In this document: one piece after another, positions 1-5,708 of the stretch | Layout of the letters: each line of letters opens with the position of its first letter | Numbering within the stretch: the stretch's first letter is position 1 | From: Prevotellaceae bacterium | GTDB taxonomy: Bacteria; Bacteroidota; Bacteroidia; Bacteroidales; Paludibacteraceae | Length of the DNA stretch: 6,172 nt | Direction: 5' to 3' | NCBI GenBank assembly: GCA_031290375.1 | Contig: JAITNR010000047.1 | Span: forward strand, 1-6,172 | Notes under the pieces: model-generated | What the model was told of the DNA's origin: nothing | The model's database searches: none | The model's input: only the letters and a program-made list of their open reading frames with translations | Program-made: the position numbers and the translations under genes

Positions 1-2
1 TA

Positions 3-137
3 TCAGTAAACTTTTTTTACGAAATATTTGAGAGTATTGATAACCAATGTTTTGATATGGTCTTTTTTGGTTGTAAAAAATCTATATATGACCATAAAAC
101 TGCATATAGTTCAGTGCATCTTGTGTTAGGAAGGTAA
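3..137 (+). CDS. Possible C-terminal tail of an unidentified gene cut by the left edge
   Basis: A reading frame is open from the first bases of the window for 44 codons and stops at TAA 135-137. The translation ends ...HKTAYSSVHLVLGR and has a mixed, protein-like composition (charged, aromatic and Cys residues) that is not simply the product of A/T runs. I recognise no family. In DNA this AT-rich, an open stretch of 44 codons in one of six frames is not rare, so this may be chance. The start would lie outside the window. If it is real, the upstream gene is co-directional with fabH and ends about 280 bp before it. Confidence 0.22.
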   Translation, partial: SVNFFYEIFESIDNQCFDMVFFGCKKSIYDHKTAYSSVHLVLGR

Positions 138-210
138 ATTTTTTGCCGTTTTAACTTTTCTTCACTATTTTATTTTTTTTAAAAACAATGCCAAGTTGTG
201 TTGTGTTTAG

Positions 211-243
211 TTAGCCGGACAAGGCGTTATGTGAATAACCGCA
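211..243 (+). repeat. Dispersed repeat, copy 1 (TTAGCC..GGCGTTATGTGAATAACC)
   Basis: This copy matches 5496-5528 in the same orientation at 30 of 33 positions; the last 21 bases (223-243) are identical. It lies in noncoding DNA about 175 bp ahead of fabH. A degenerate inverted partner follows at about 267-281 (GTGATTCGCATAAAG, resembling the reverse complement of the repeat core), so this copy may be an old palindromic unit. Unlike copy 2 it lacks the perfect hairpin after the core. Its function is unknown; it looks like one member of a dispersed intergenic repeat family. Confidence 0.8.
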
Positions 244-324
244 TATAAAACCTTATTCTTTAACCCGTGATTCGCATAAAGAAGATTATACTGTAAATTT
301 ACTCGCATGAAGTACAATAAGATG

Positions 325-352
325 GTGTATATTGATTTTTTTTGTAACTTTG
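325..352 (+). promoter_or_regulatory. Putative Bacteroidota-type promoter for fabH
   Basis: TAACTTTG at 345-352 fits the Bacteroidota -7 consensus TAnnTTTG exactly. There is no perfect TTG at the expected -33 distance; GTG at 325-327 sits 17 nt upstream of the motif and is the nearest candidate. A transcript starting about 7 nt downstream would carry a leader of roughly 60 nt before the ATG at 418. The leader is AT-rich with no Shine-Dalgarno sequence, which is normal for this phylum. Prediction from motif only. Confidence 0.5.
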
Positions 353-417
353 CACTCCTAAAAAGTAATAGTAAGAACCTTAAATATCGAATTATCAGTA
401 TATTAAACAAACATTAA

Positions 418-1410
418 ATGGAAACAATAAGAGCCGCAATCACTGCCGTAGATGCATACGTTCCACCGTACATACTTACAAATGACGAACTTAGCAATAT
501 GGTTGATACCACAAATGAATGGATTATGACTCGTGTAGGAATTCTCGAACGTCATATTTTGAAGGAAAAAGGAGAGGGTATGACCTATATGGCTGAGCGT
601 GCCGTAAAGGGTTTGCTCGAAAAAAGCAATACTTTGCCTTCGGAAATTGACGGTATTATTTGTTCCACAGTTACGCCCGATATGATTTTTCCTGCAAGTG
701 CCTCTATTATAGCTGGCAAATGCGGTATAGTAAATGCGGTGGCTTTTGATATGAATGCCGGTTGTGCAGGTTTTATTCACGCTTTTAAAACAGCGTCTAT
801 GTATATTGAGAGCGGTTTTTGCAAAAAAATGATTGTTGTAAGTGGCGAAAAAATGTCATCTATCACCGACTATACCGACCGAAGCACCTGTCCTCTGTTT
901 GGAGATGCTGCTGCTGCTGTTTTGATTGAGCCACGTACTGACGGCACGGGTATTCAGGACACAATTCTTCGTTCCAATGGCGCAGGTGTGCCGTATCTGT
1001 ATATGTTGGCAGGTGGTTCTCAACGCCCTGCCTCGCACGAAACGGTTGATAAACGTCAGCACTACATCTATCAAGACGGGAAAGTTGTGTTCAAATGGGC
1101 TGTTGAAAAAATGGCTGATGTTTCAGCTGAAATGATGGAACGCAACAACCTGACCCCCGAAGATATAGCATACTTACTGCCTCATCAGGCTAATCTGCGA
1201 ATTATTGACGCAGTCGCCAACCGTATGGGAATTGACAAGAACAAAAAAGTGCTGATTAACATTGATATGTACGGCAACACTTCTTCTGTTACAATTCCTA
1301 TTTTAATTTGGGATAATCAGGAAAAATTCAAAAAAGGCGATAATCTTATTCTTTCGTCCTTTGGCGCGGGCTTTGCGTGGGGATCGATTTTGCTGAAATG
1401 GGCTTTTTAG
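418..1410 (+). CDS. fabH: Beta-ketoacyl-ACP synthase III (KAS III)
   Basis: This 330-aa protein, a usual length for FabH, starts fatty-acid synthesis in the cytoplasm by condensing an acyl-CoA primer (typically acetyl-CoA) with malonyl-ACP to give a beta-ketoacyl-ACP. The thiolase-fold landmarks are all visible: TTNEWIMTRVGI near residues 31-42 (CoA-binding region), the active-site Cys116 in MNAGCAGF, GDAAAAVLIEP near 162-172, His256 in LLPHQANLRI, and Asn287 in MYGNTSS; the C-terminus has LSSFGAGFAWG. The Cys-His-Asn triad is therefore complete and the enzyme should be active. The ATG at 418 gives the normal FabH N-terminus. It stands alone on the plus strand with its own promoter motif, not next to rpmF or other fab genes within the window, and its TAG stop lies 40 bp from the convergent transglycosylase stop. 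Bacteroidota often carry more than one fabH; primer preference (straight or branched) cannot be read from sequence here. Confidence 0.96.
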   Translation: METIRAAITAVDAYVPPYILTNDELSNMVDTTNEWIMTRVGILERHILKEKGEGMTYMAERAVKGLLEKSNTLPSEIDGIICSTVTPDMIFPASASIIAGKCGIVNAVAFDMNAGCAGFIHAFKTASMYIESGFCKKMIVVSGEKMSSITDYTDRSTCPLFGDAAAAVLIEPRTDGTGIQDTILRSNGAGVPYLYMLAGGSQRPASHETVDKRQHYIYQDGKVVFKWAVEKMADVSAEMMERNNLTPEDIAYLLPHQANLRIIDAVANRMGIDKNKKVLINIDMYGNTSSVTIPILIWDNQEKFKKGDNLILSSFGAGFAWGSILLKWAF

Positions 1411-1450
1411 TTATTGTATTATTCACTGAATTTTATTTTCCTGTTTTCTA
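1411..1450. other. Short convergent intergenic gap between fabH and the transglycosylase gene
   Basis: The two genes end tail to tail with 40 bp between their stop codons. The gap is T-rich on the plus strand but holds only a weak quasi-palindrome (ATTCACTGAAT, about 1421-1431). No proper GC-rich stem followed by a T-run is visible, so no intrinsic terminator can be assigned to either gene, and transcripts may overlap. Confidence 0.5.
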
Positions 1451-2722
1451 TTATCTGACCTTCAGTCTTTGTCCGACACGAATTACGTTTGAAGACAGCC
1501 CGTTCAGCCCTTTGATTTTGGCAACGGTGGTGCCGTATTTCCTTGCAATGTCGCTCAGAGTATCGCCATGTCGAACTTGATAGTAAGTAACTTTGCCGCT
1601 ACTTTTACTTTTGGGTGTTATTTCCGTTTTTTCTGCGGGCTCTGCGGTAATCTGTTTTACGATTAATTCATTAGCCTTGTGGGCAAGAATGGAGTCAAGA
1701 TTATGGCTAAAAAGCGAGATTTGCTCGGCAGGCAACACCAAAACATAGGGCTTGATGTTACCCGGAATAATATCACGCTTGTATTGAGGATTGAGAAAAC
1801 GAAGCTCTTCTATCGGAATATTAAGCACTTCCGAAATCTGCTGTAAATGAACTCTTTTATCCACAGTTATAGAATCGGTCGTTTGAACAAACGTTGGTAT
1901 TGCAGGGCAAATATTGTGAAACTGGTAATAGTTCATGATGTAGTTTGCGGCGATAAAAATTGGGACATAGCCACGTGTTTCTTTGGGCAAATACGGATAT
2001 ATGGTCCAATATCCCGTTTTCCCGCCTGATTTGCGGATAGCACGAGCCACATTGCCCGGTCCACAGTTGTAGGCGGCTATTACCAAATGCCAGTCGTTGT
2101 AGATTGCGTACAAATCTCTCAAATATCTTGCTGCTGCTTCGGACGACTTTACGGGGTCGCTGCGCTCATCAATCAAAGAGTTTATTTCCAAATCATAGAT
2201 TTTGCCGGTACCAACTATAAATTGCCAAAGTCCTCCAGCACCCATGTATGAAACTGCTCTTGAATTTAACGCCGATTCGATTATGGGTAAATATTTAAGT
2301 TCCAACGGCAAGTCATATTTTGCCAAAGCCTGTTCAAAAATCGAGAAATAGTAATGCTCGCCCAGCCCAACCATATACTCCACCTGACGAATTTGTTTTG
2401 CATATCTGTTGATAAACATCCCTACAATGTTATTGTACGGCATCTCTATTCTGTAGGGAAGCATTTGAAGACGATGAATATAAACGCTATCCGGGTAAAA
2501 AACGGGGTCAGTTGAGTTTCTGTAACACTTTTCGATAACTGATCGGCTTAAATACCAGTCGTTCATCATATCAACGACAGCCTTTTCATAGTCGGGCGGA
2601 ACCACCATCGAAGTGTCTTCGGGTATTGTTGGGGAATATTGATTTTCCCACAATACATTTGAAAATGAATTTGTTGAAAACAAATAGATTAAAGTCAGTG
2701 TTGCAATACTTTTTCTTACCAT
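1451..2722 (-). CDS. MltD-like lytic murein transglycosylase with C-terminal LysM
   Basis: This 423-aa exported protein cleaves the beta-1,4 link between MurNAc and GlcNAc in peptidoglycan, leaving 1,6-anhydroMurNAc. It begins with a hydrophobic signal sequence (residues 1-21, probable cleavage after NSFS). The SLT (GH23) domain spans about residues 130-265: LKYLPIIESALNSRAVS carries the predicted catalytic Glu149, followed by GAGGLWQF (161-168), AAYNCGPGNV (216-225), and a long helix ending FIAANYIMNYY. A divergent LysM-like segment lies near 282-333 and a clear LysM (YYQVRHGDTLSDIARKYGTT..) at 378-423 for glycan binding. The domain order matches MltD of E. coli, though here the second half is more diverged. 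No lipobox Cys is present at the cleavage site, so it is probably periplasmic rather than a lipoprotein. ATG at 2722 is the natural start. It is the last gene of the parA cluster, 41 bp after the DUF5683 gene. Confidence 0.92.
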   Translation of the reverse strand: MVRKSIATLTLIYLFSTNSFSNVLWENQYSPTIPEDTSMVVPPDYEKAVVDMMNDWYLSRSVIEKCYRNSTDPVFYPDSVYIHRLQMLPYRIEMPYNNIVGMFINRYAKQIRQVEYMVGLGEHYYFSIFEQALAKYDLPLELKYLPIIESALNSRAVSYMGAGGLWQFIVGTGKIYDLEINSLIDERSDPVKSSEAAARYLRDLYAIYNDWHLVIAAYNCGPGNVARAIRKSGGKTGYWTIYPYLPKETRGYVPIFIAANYIMNYYQFHNICPAIPTFVQTTDSITVDKRVHLQQISEVLNIPIEELRFLNPQYKRDIIPGNIKPYVLVLPAEQISLFSHNLDSILAHKANELIVKQITAEPAEKTEITPKSKSSGKVTYYQVRHGDTLSDIARKYGTTVAKIKGLNGLSSNVIRVGQRLKVR

Positions 2723-2763
2723 ACTTTTTTATTTTTTTAGAAATCAAAATTAATAAAAATAAA

Positions 2764-3465
2764 TTAAAAACTCACATTAAATCTCATTGCCAGATTAATG
2801 GCATTATTATTGGTTTGAATAACGGTAGGGGCAATTTTCATAGACAAGTTCGGCGATATGTCAAAATCCGACAAAGCCGCATCTACAAAGGCATCCAGCA
2901 CCGTTATGGCATAAAACGCCACAGTGCCTATTATGCACAGGTCTCTCGAACGCCGAAACTGATTTTGTCGGTTCTCCAAAAAGTCTTTAATATTTCCGAT
3001 ACTGCTATTTGGCACCAATCCCTCGAAACTGTTCGTATTCGGGTTGTTGTCCATATAATCTCGATAACCCTTTAAATAGGCATTGTAGAATTTGCCATTC
3101 CACCCTATACCATAAGCAAGGGCGGCAAATCCGCCATAGACAATAGGCAACTTCCAGTAACGCCGATTATAAATCTGCCCCGCACCGGGAAGAAGCAACG
3201 CATACCACACACTTTTGTTCGGGTCGGGTATAAAAATCTTTTTCGGCAGATTTTTAGAGTTTTGCCTGTCCAATGTATCAAATTTTGCTTCGCCTGTTTT
3301 TGCCTGAAAAAGTTTTTGCCTCAACAACTCCTTTTTTACTTCGGGTGTCGTGGTTTCGATTGTATCCAAAACAATGGAATCGCCGACAATAAAATAGTTA
3401 GTTTGAGCATTTGCCCAAACCGTTGATGATAAAGAGATTAATAATATTTTAAAGAACTTTTTCAA
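2764..3465 (-). CDS. DUF5683 family exported or membrane protein, TTG start
   Basis: This 233-aa protein has no known function. It begins MKKFFKILLISLSSTVWANAQ, a typical signal peptide with probable cleavage after ANA. The conserved DUF5683 core follows at about residues 78-138: IPDPNKSVWYALLLPGAGQIYN then RRYWKLPIVYGG, with a hydrophobic segment at 103-122 and a second at 175-195 (DLCIIGTVAFYAITVLDAF). It ends in alternating residues with a terminal Phe (AMRFNVSF), which may suggest beta structure, though that is inference. The start codon is TTG (complement of 3463-3465): an in-frame TAG lies eight codons upstream with no ATG between, and the next in-frame Met is residue 138, after the signal peptide. 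The family sits between parB and a transglycosylase gene in many Bacteroidota, which suggests an envelope role but does not prove it. Confidence 0.88.
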   Translation of the reverse strand: MKKFFKILLISLSSTVWANAQTNYFIVGDSIVLDTIETTTPEVKKELLRQKLFQAKTGEAKFDTLDRQNSKNLPKKIFIPDPNKSVWYALLLPGAGQIYNRRYWKLPIVYGGFAALAYGIGWNGKFYNAYLKGYRDYMDNNPNTNSFEGLVPNSSIGNIKDFLENRQNQFRRSRDLCIIGTVAFYAITVLDAFVDAALSDFDISPNLSMKIAPTVIQTNNNAINLAMRFNVSF

Positions 3466-3509
3466 ATTTTTGGTTGAATTGTCAGACTACTGCAGTCAAT
3501 GAATTGTCA
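3466..3509. repeat. 10-bp direct repeat in the parB to DUF5683 spacer
   Basis: TGAATTGTCA occurs at 3475-3484 and again at 3500-3509, a 25-bp period. The second copy covers the parB stop codon (TGA, complement of 3507-3509). Between them lies the 8-bp palindrome ACTGCAGT (3489-3496). It may be a chance duplication; no binding protein is implied. Confidence 0.4.
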
Positions 3510-4379
3510 ATTGTTTTTCAGTTTGTCCAATATTGACATCAGCCTCATCATGTCATCGTCCGAGTCGAATGGAATGGAGATTTTGCCTTTGCCGTTCTCG
3601 TTGTACGAAAGATGAACCTTAGTATTAAAAATGGTTGAAAGTTCGGTTTTCAGCTTGTTATATTCTTCCGAATTGAAGTTGGCATTTTTCTTTCTTGCCT
3701 CCGTTAAAGCGTTTTCGGACGACTGTTTTACCAACTCTTCGGCTGCCCTGACTGAAAGATTTTCCTTGACAATTTTTTCATAAATTTTCAACTGATGTGT
3801 AGGCTCGTCCAATCCTGCAATGGCTCTTGCGTGTCCCATATCAATTTTTTTATCCTTTATCCCTAACTGAATTTCAGCGGGCAATTTCAACAATCTCAAA
3901 TAATTGGCTATAGTGGCACGTTTTTTGCCCAATCTTTCGCCAAGTTTTTCCTGTGTCAAATCAAAATCGTTCATTACCTTGTAATAGCCGAGTGCAATCT
4001 CAATTGCATTCAAGTCGGCACGCTGAACGTTCTCAATAAGAGCCATAATGTGCATCTGTTCGTCGTCGGCAGTGCGAATGTAGGCAGGAATTTGTTTCAT
4101 ACCTGCAAGTTTTGAGGCACGATAACGCCTTTCGCCTGCGATAATTTGATAATGCTCTTGGTCTATCTGCCTCAAAGTTATGGGCGAAATCAGACCGTTT
4201 TCTTTTATTGAGTCGGCAAGTTCTTCCAACTGCTCGATGTCAAAATCGGTTCTCGGCTGGTTGGGATTAGCCTCAATCAGATTTATGTCAATTTCATTTA
4301 TGATGCTACCGCCGTCTGTCTTTACCTCTTCGGTGTTTATCAACGCATCTAATCCGCGTCCTAATGCTTGCTTCTTCAT
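3507..4379 (-). CDS. parB: Chromosome-partitioning protein ParB (Spo0J family)
   Basis: This 290-aa DNA-binding CTPase loads on parS sites near the replication origin, spreads along DNA and stimulates ParA for origin segregation. Visible landmarks: the basic N-terminus KKQALGRGLDALI (residues 2-14), which contacts ParA and triggers its ATPase; NPNQPR (38-43); SIKENGLISPI (58-67); the CTP-binding box GERRYRA (82-88), intact with both arginines; ENVQR (116-120); a helix-turn-helix at about 142-165 (TQEKLGERLGKKRATIANYL); and a C-terminal dimerisation region at about 238-290. Length and domain order are typical. The ATG at 4379 gives the conserved ParA-contact segment, so the start is well supported. 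It follows parA by 73 bp and precedes the DUF5683 gene by 41 bp. No complete parS was found in the window. Confidence 0.97.
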   Translation of the reverse strand: MKKQALGRGLDALINTEEVKTDGGSIINEIDINLIEANPNQPRTDFDIEQLEELADSIKENGLISPITLRQIDQEHYQIIAGERRYRASKLAGMKQIPAYIRTADDEQMHIMALIENVQRADLNAIEIALGYYKVMNDFDLTQEKLGERLGKKRATIANYLRLLKLPAEIQLGIKDKKIDMGHARAIAGLDEPTHQLKIYEKIVKENLSVRAAEELVKQSSENALTEARKKNANFNSEEYNKLKTELSTIFNTKVHLSYNENGKGKISIPFDSDDDMMRLMSILDKLKNN

Positions 4380-4452
4380 ATTAGTCAGGAGTTGGAACCA
4401 AAAATCGGGAATTTCTGTGCCAACTTTTAATTCTATTTTTAATTAATATTTT

Positions 4453-5235
4453 TTATTCTAAACTTTTATTTTTTTCCAATCTTGCAATCAGCTCTTCTGC
4501 CAATTCGATGTGATTTTGTGAACCTTTTGATTCTCTGTCATAAACCAGAACAGGTTGTCCGTAAGACGAAGCTTCGCTCAGTTTCACATTTCGCTGTATG
4601 GTGGTGTCAAAAACCAGTGTGTCAAAATGGCTTCTAACCTCGTTTGCTACCTGATTTGCGTAGCGAAGACGAGAGTCATACATAGTAAGCAAAAAGCCTT
4701 CAATATTGAGTTCAGGATTGAGCTTGTTCTTGATTATTTTAATGGTATTGAGCAACTTGCCAATGCCTTCGAGAGCAAAATATTCGCACTGTACAGGAAT
4801 AACTACCGAGTCGGCTGCCGTTAGACAATTCACCACTATCAATCCCAAAGATGGAGCACAGTCAATCAAGATGAAATCATAGTCAGGCTTCAGAACATTC
4901 AGAACATTTTTCAGTCTTTTCTCTCTATTTTCGATTTCAACCATCTCAATTTCAGCACCGACAAGGTTGATGTGTGATGGTAGCAAATCAAGATTTGAGA
5001 CTAAAGTTTTTACCACCGCCTTTTTGGGGTCAATCTCGTCAATGAGGCACTCGTAGATTGTAGTTTTTACCTGAGCCACATCAATACCCAAGCCTGACGA
5101 GGCGTTTGCCTGCGGGTCGGCATCTACAAGCAAAACCTTTTTGCCCAAATGCGAGAGTGAAGCCGCTAAATTTATACTCGTGGTTGTTTTTCCTACACCA
5201 CCTTTCTGATTTGCCAATGCAATTATTTTTCCCAT
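4453..5235 (-). CDS. parA: Chromosome-partitioning ATPase ParA (Soj family)
   Basis: This 260-aa deviant-Walker ATPase binds the nucleoid as an ATP dimer and, with ParB, moves and separates replicated origins. Motifs counted from the ATG at 5235: N-terminal MGKIIALANQ then KGGVGKTT (residues 11-18, with signature Lys11 and P-loop Lys16), A-prime motif VDADPQAN (37-44, Asp40), and Walker B ILIDCAP (122-128, Asp125). RNVKLSEASSYGQPV (215-229) is the usual Soj C-terminal signature. It is the short type without an N-terminal HTH, as in chromosomal Soj and unlike many plasmid ParA proteins. A TTG 15 bp upstream at 5250 would add five residues (MIFNK), but the ATG gives the almost invariant Soj N-terminus and is preferred. 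It is the first gene of the cluster and has a good TAnnTTTG promoter motif upstream. Confidence 0.97.
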   Translation of the reverse strand: MGKIIALANQKGGVGKTTTSINLAASLSHLGKKVLLVDADPQANASSGLGIDVAQVKTTIYECLIDEIDPKKAVVKTLVSNLDLLPSHINLVGAEIEMVEIENREKRLKNVLNVLKPDYDFILIDCAPSLGLIVVNCLTAADSVVIPVQCEYFALEGIGKLLNTIKIIKNKLNPELNIEGFLLTMYDSRLRYANQVANEVRSHFDTLVFDTTIQRNVKLSEASSYGQPVLVYDRESKGSQNHIELAEELIARLEKNKSLE

Positions 5236-5288
5236 TTTATTAAAAATCAATTATACGAGTTACTAAACTGTTTCTTTAATTCGAACTG

Positions 5289-5320
5289 CAAATTTAATGA
5301 TTTTTTTTCAGAAACATCAA
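5289..5320 (-). promoter_or_regulatory. Putative promoter of the parA operon
   Basis: Read on the minus strand, TAAATTTG (complement of 5289-5296) matches the Bacteroidota -7 element TAnnTTTG exactly. TTTTG ending at 5318 gives a -33 TTG with a 21-nt spacer (5297-5317), near the upper end of what this promoter class tolerates. Transcription would start near 5282, leaving a leader of about 47 nt before the parA ATG. No comparable motif was found in the gaps between parA, parB, the DUF5683 gene and the transglycosylase gene, which supports one operon. Confidence 0.6.
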
Positions 5321-5402
5321 AAATTAATAATTAATAACAATAAACAACCAATGATGAGTAGTGAATAATAGAACAGGTGCTTGTGATTATCGTCATTATA
5401 AG

Positions 5403-5426
5403 CACACAGATGACGCAGATTGACAG
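5403..5426. repeat. Possible relic of a CACAGATGAC(A/G)CAGATT dispersed repeat
   Basis: The segment reads CACACAGATGACGCAGATTG and continues GACAG. It resembles noncoding repeats of the form CACAGATGACACAGATT that I recall from many environmental bacterial genomes, including Bacteroidota. Only one short unit is present, so this is a resemblance and not a demonstrated repeat within the window. Confidence 0.25.
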
Positions 5427-5495
5427 TTTAACATGACAGAAATACAAAATTATAAATAATGCGAATTACGGCTTGAAAAGTGTTTTTTTAGCCTG

Positions 5496-5542
5496 TTAGC
5501 CCGATAGGGCGTTATGTGAATAACCGCAGGTTTCACCTGCGG
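5496..5542 (+). repeat. Dispersed repeat, copy 2, ending in a perfect hairpin
   Basis: 5496-5528 matches 211-243 at 30 of 33 bases in the same orientation. The copy opens with a small hairpin CCCGATAGGG (5500-5509) and runs into an 8-bp perfect stem with a 3-nt loop: CCGCAGGT (5524-5531), TTC, ACCTGCGG (5535-5542). No T-run follows on the plus strand and no gene ends nearby on that strand, so it is not a normal intrinsic terminator. It looks like the more complete member of the intergenic repeat family seen at 211-243. Confidence 0.8.
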
Positions 5543-5556
5543 ATTGAATAATTGAA

Positions 5557-5653
5557 TAACTGAATAATCGATTACGTTAGTCGTATTGTATTGTATTGTA
5601 TTGTATTGTATTGTATTGTATTGTATTGTATTGTATTTTCAATTATTCAGTTA
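5557..5653. repeat. 12-bp inverted repeat enclosing the TATTG tract
   Basis: TAACTGAATAAT at 5557-5568 is the exact reverse complement of ATTATTCAGTTA at 5642-5653. The 73-bp interior is mostly the pentanucleotide tract. The left arm overlaps a short run of ATTGAATA-like units (5543-5566). The arrangement could extrude as a stem-loop with the tandem repeat in the loop, or could be the ends of an old insertion. Confidence 0.65.
5584..5637. repeat. Pentanucleotide microsatellite (TATTG)10 plus a partial unit
   Basis: Ten perfect copies of TATTG (5584-5633) are followed by TATT (5634-5637), with no interruptions. The unit length of 5 is not a multiple of 3, so copy-number change would shift frame if it were coding, but it lies in noncoding DNA about 350 bp upstream of parA and beyond the predicted promoter. 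A perfect tract of this length is expected to vary in copy number by strand slippage. Confidence 0.95.
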
Positions 5654-5659
5654 CTTTAT

Positions 5660-5672
5660 TTAGCCCGTATGG
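5660..5672. repeat. Third TAGCCC..GGG mini-hairpin
   Basis: TAGCCCGTATGGG has the same layout as TAGCCCGATAGGG at 5497-5509 (CCC, four bases, GGG) and recalls TAGCCGGACAAGG at 212-224. The bases after it (TTGGAATTAATATCA) do not match the other two copies. It may be a diverged head of the same repeat family. Confidence 0.4.
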
Positions 5673-5708
5673 GTTGGAATTAATATCATTATATGAATGC
5701 CGTATCTA

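Larger units (their letters stand above)
138..417. other. AT-rich intergenic region upstream of fabH
   Basis: This 280-bp stretch has no convincing gene. It is rich in T and A runs (for example around 169-185 and 335-343). It contains one copy of the dispersed 33-bp repeat (211-243), a degenerate inverted partner of it near 267-281, and a TAnnTTTG promoter motif at 345-352. A 67-codon open frame on the minus strand (207-410) crosses the repeat and the promoter, is dominated by Leu, Ile, Phe and Lys from AT-rich codons, and is taken as spurious. Confidence 0.6.

Noticed and set aside
56..96. Inverted repeat TATGGTC (56-62) and GACCATA (90-96) with inner T and A runs
   Set aside because: A bulged AT-rich hairpin of this kind is easily found by chance in such DNA; it has no following T-run or conserved context and may even lie in a coding tail.
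207..410. 67-codon minus-strand open frame upstream of fabH
   Set aside because: It crosses the dispersed repeat and the fabH promoter motif, and its Leu/Ile/Phe/Lys-rich product follows from AT-rich DNA. No family resemblance.
403..780. 125-codon minus-strand open frame antisense to fabH
   Set aside because: It is antisense to the well-supported FabH coding sequence, including the active-site region, and has no recognisable domain.
1411..1450. Bidirectional terminator between fabH and the transglycosylase gene
   Set aside because: Only a 5-bp stem with a 1-nt loop is available and there is no GC-rich stem, so it does not meet a terminator pattern.
2626..3075. 149-codon plus-strand open frame
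   Set aside because: It lies antisense across the start of the transglycosylase gene and much of the DUF5683 gene, both of which have clear conserved motifs; it is a shadow frame.
5236..5250. Five-codon N-terminal extension of ParA from a TTG at 5250
   Set aside because: The ATG at 5235 gives the conserved MGKIIALANQKGG start of Soj proteins; the extension (MIFNK) adds nothing conserved and uses a weaker start codon.
5524..5542. Hairpin considered as an intrinsic terminator
   Set aside because: The stem is good, but no T-run follows on either strand, and no gene ends toward it: parA points away, and the transposase remnant stops more than 450 bp before it.
5584..5637. TATTG tract as a coding repeat
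   Set aside because: No start, conserved frame or flanking gene supports translation; any Leu/Tyr/Cys/Ile/Val pentapeptide pattern comes from the period-5 DNA alone.
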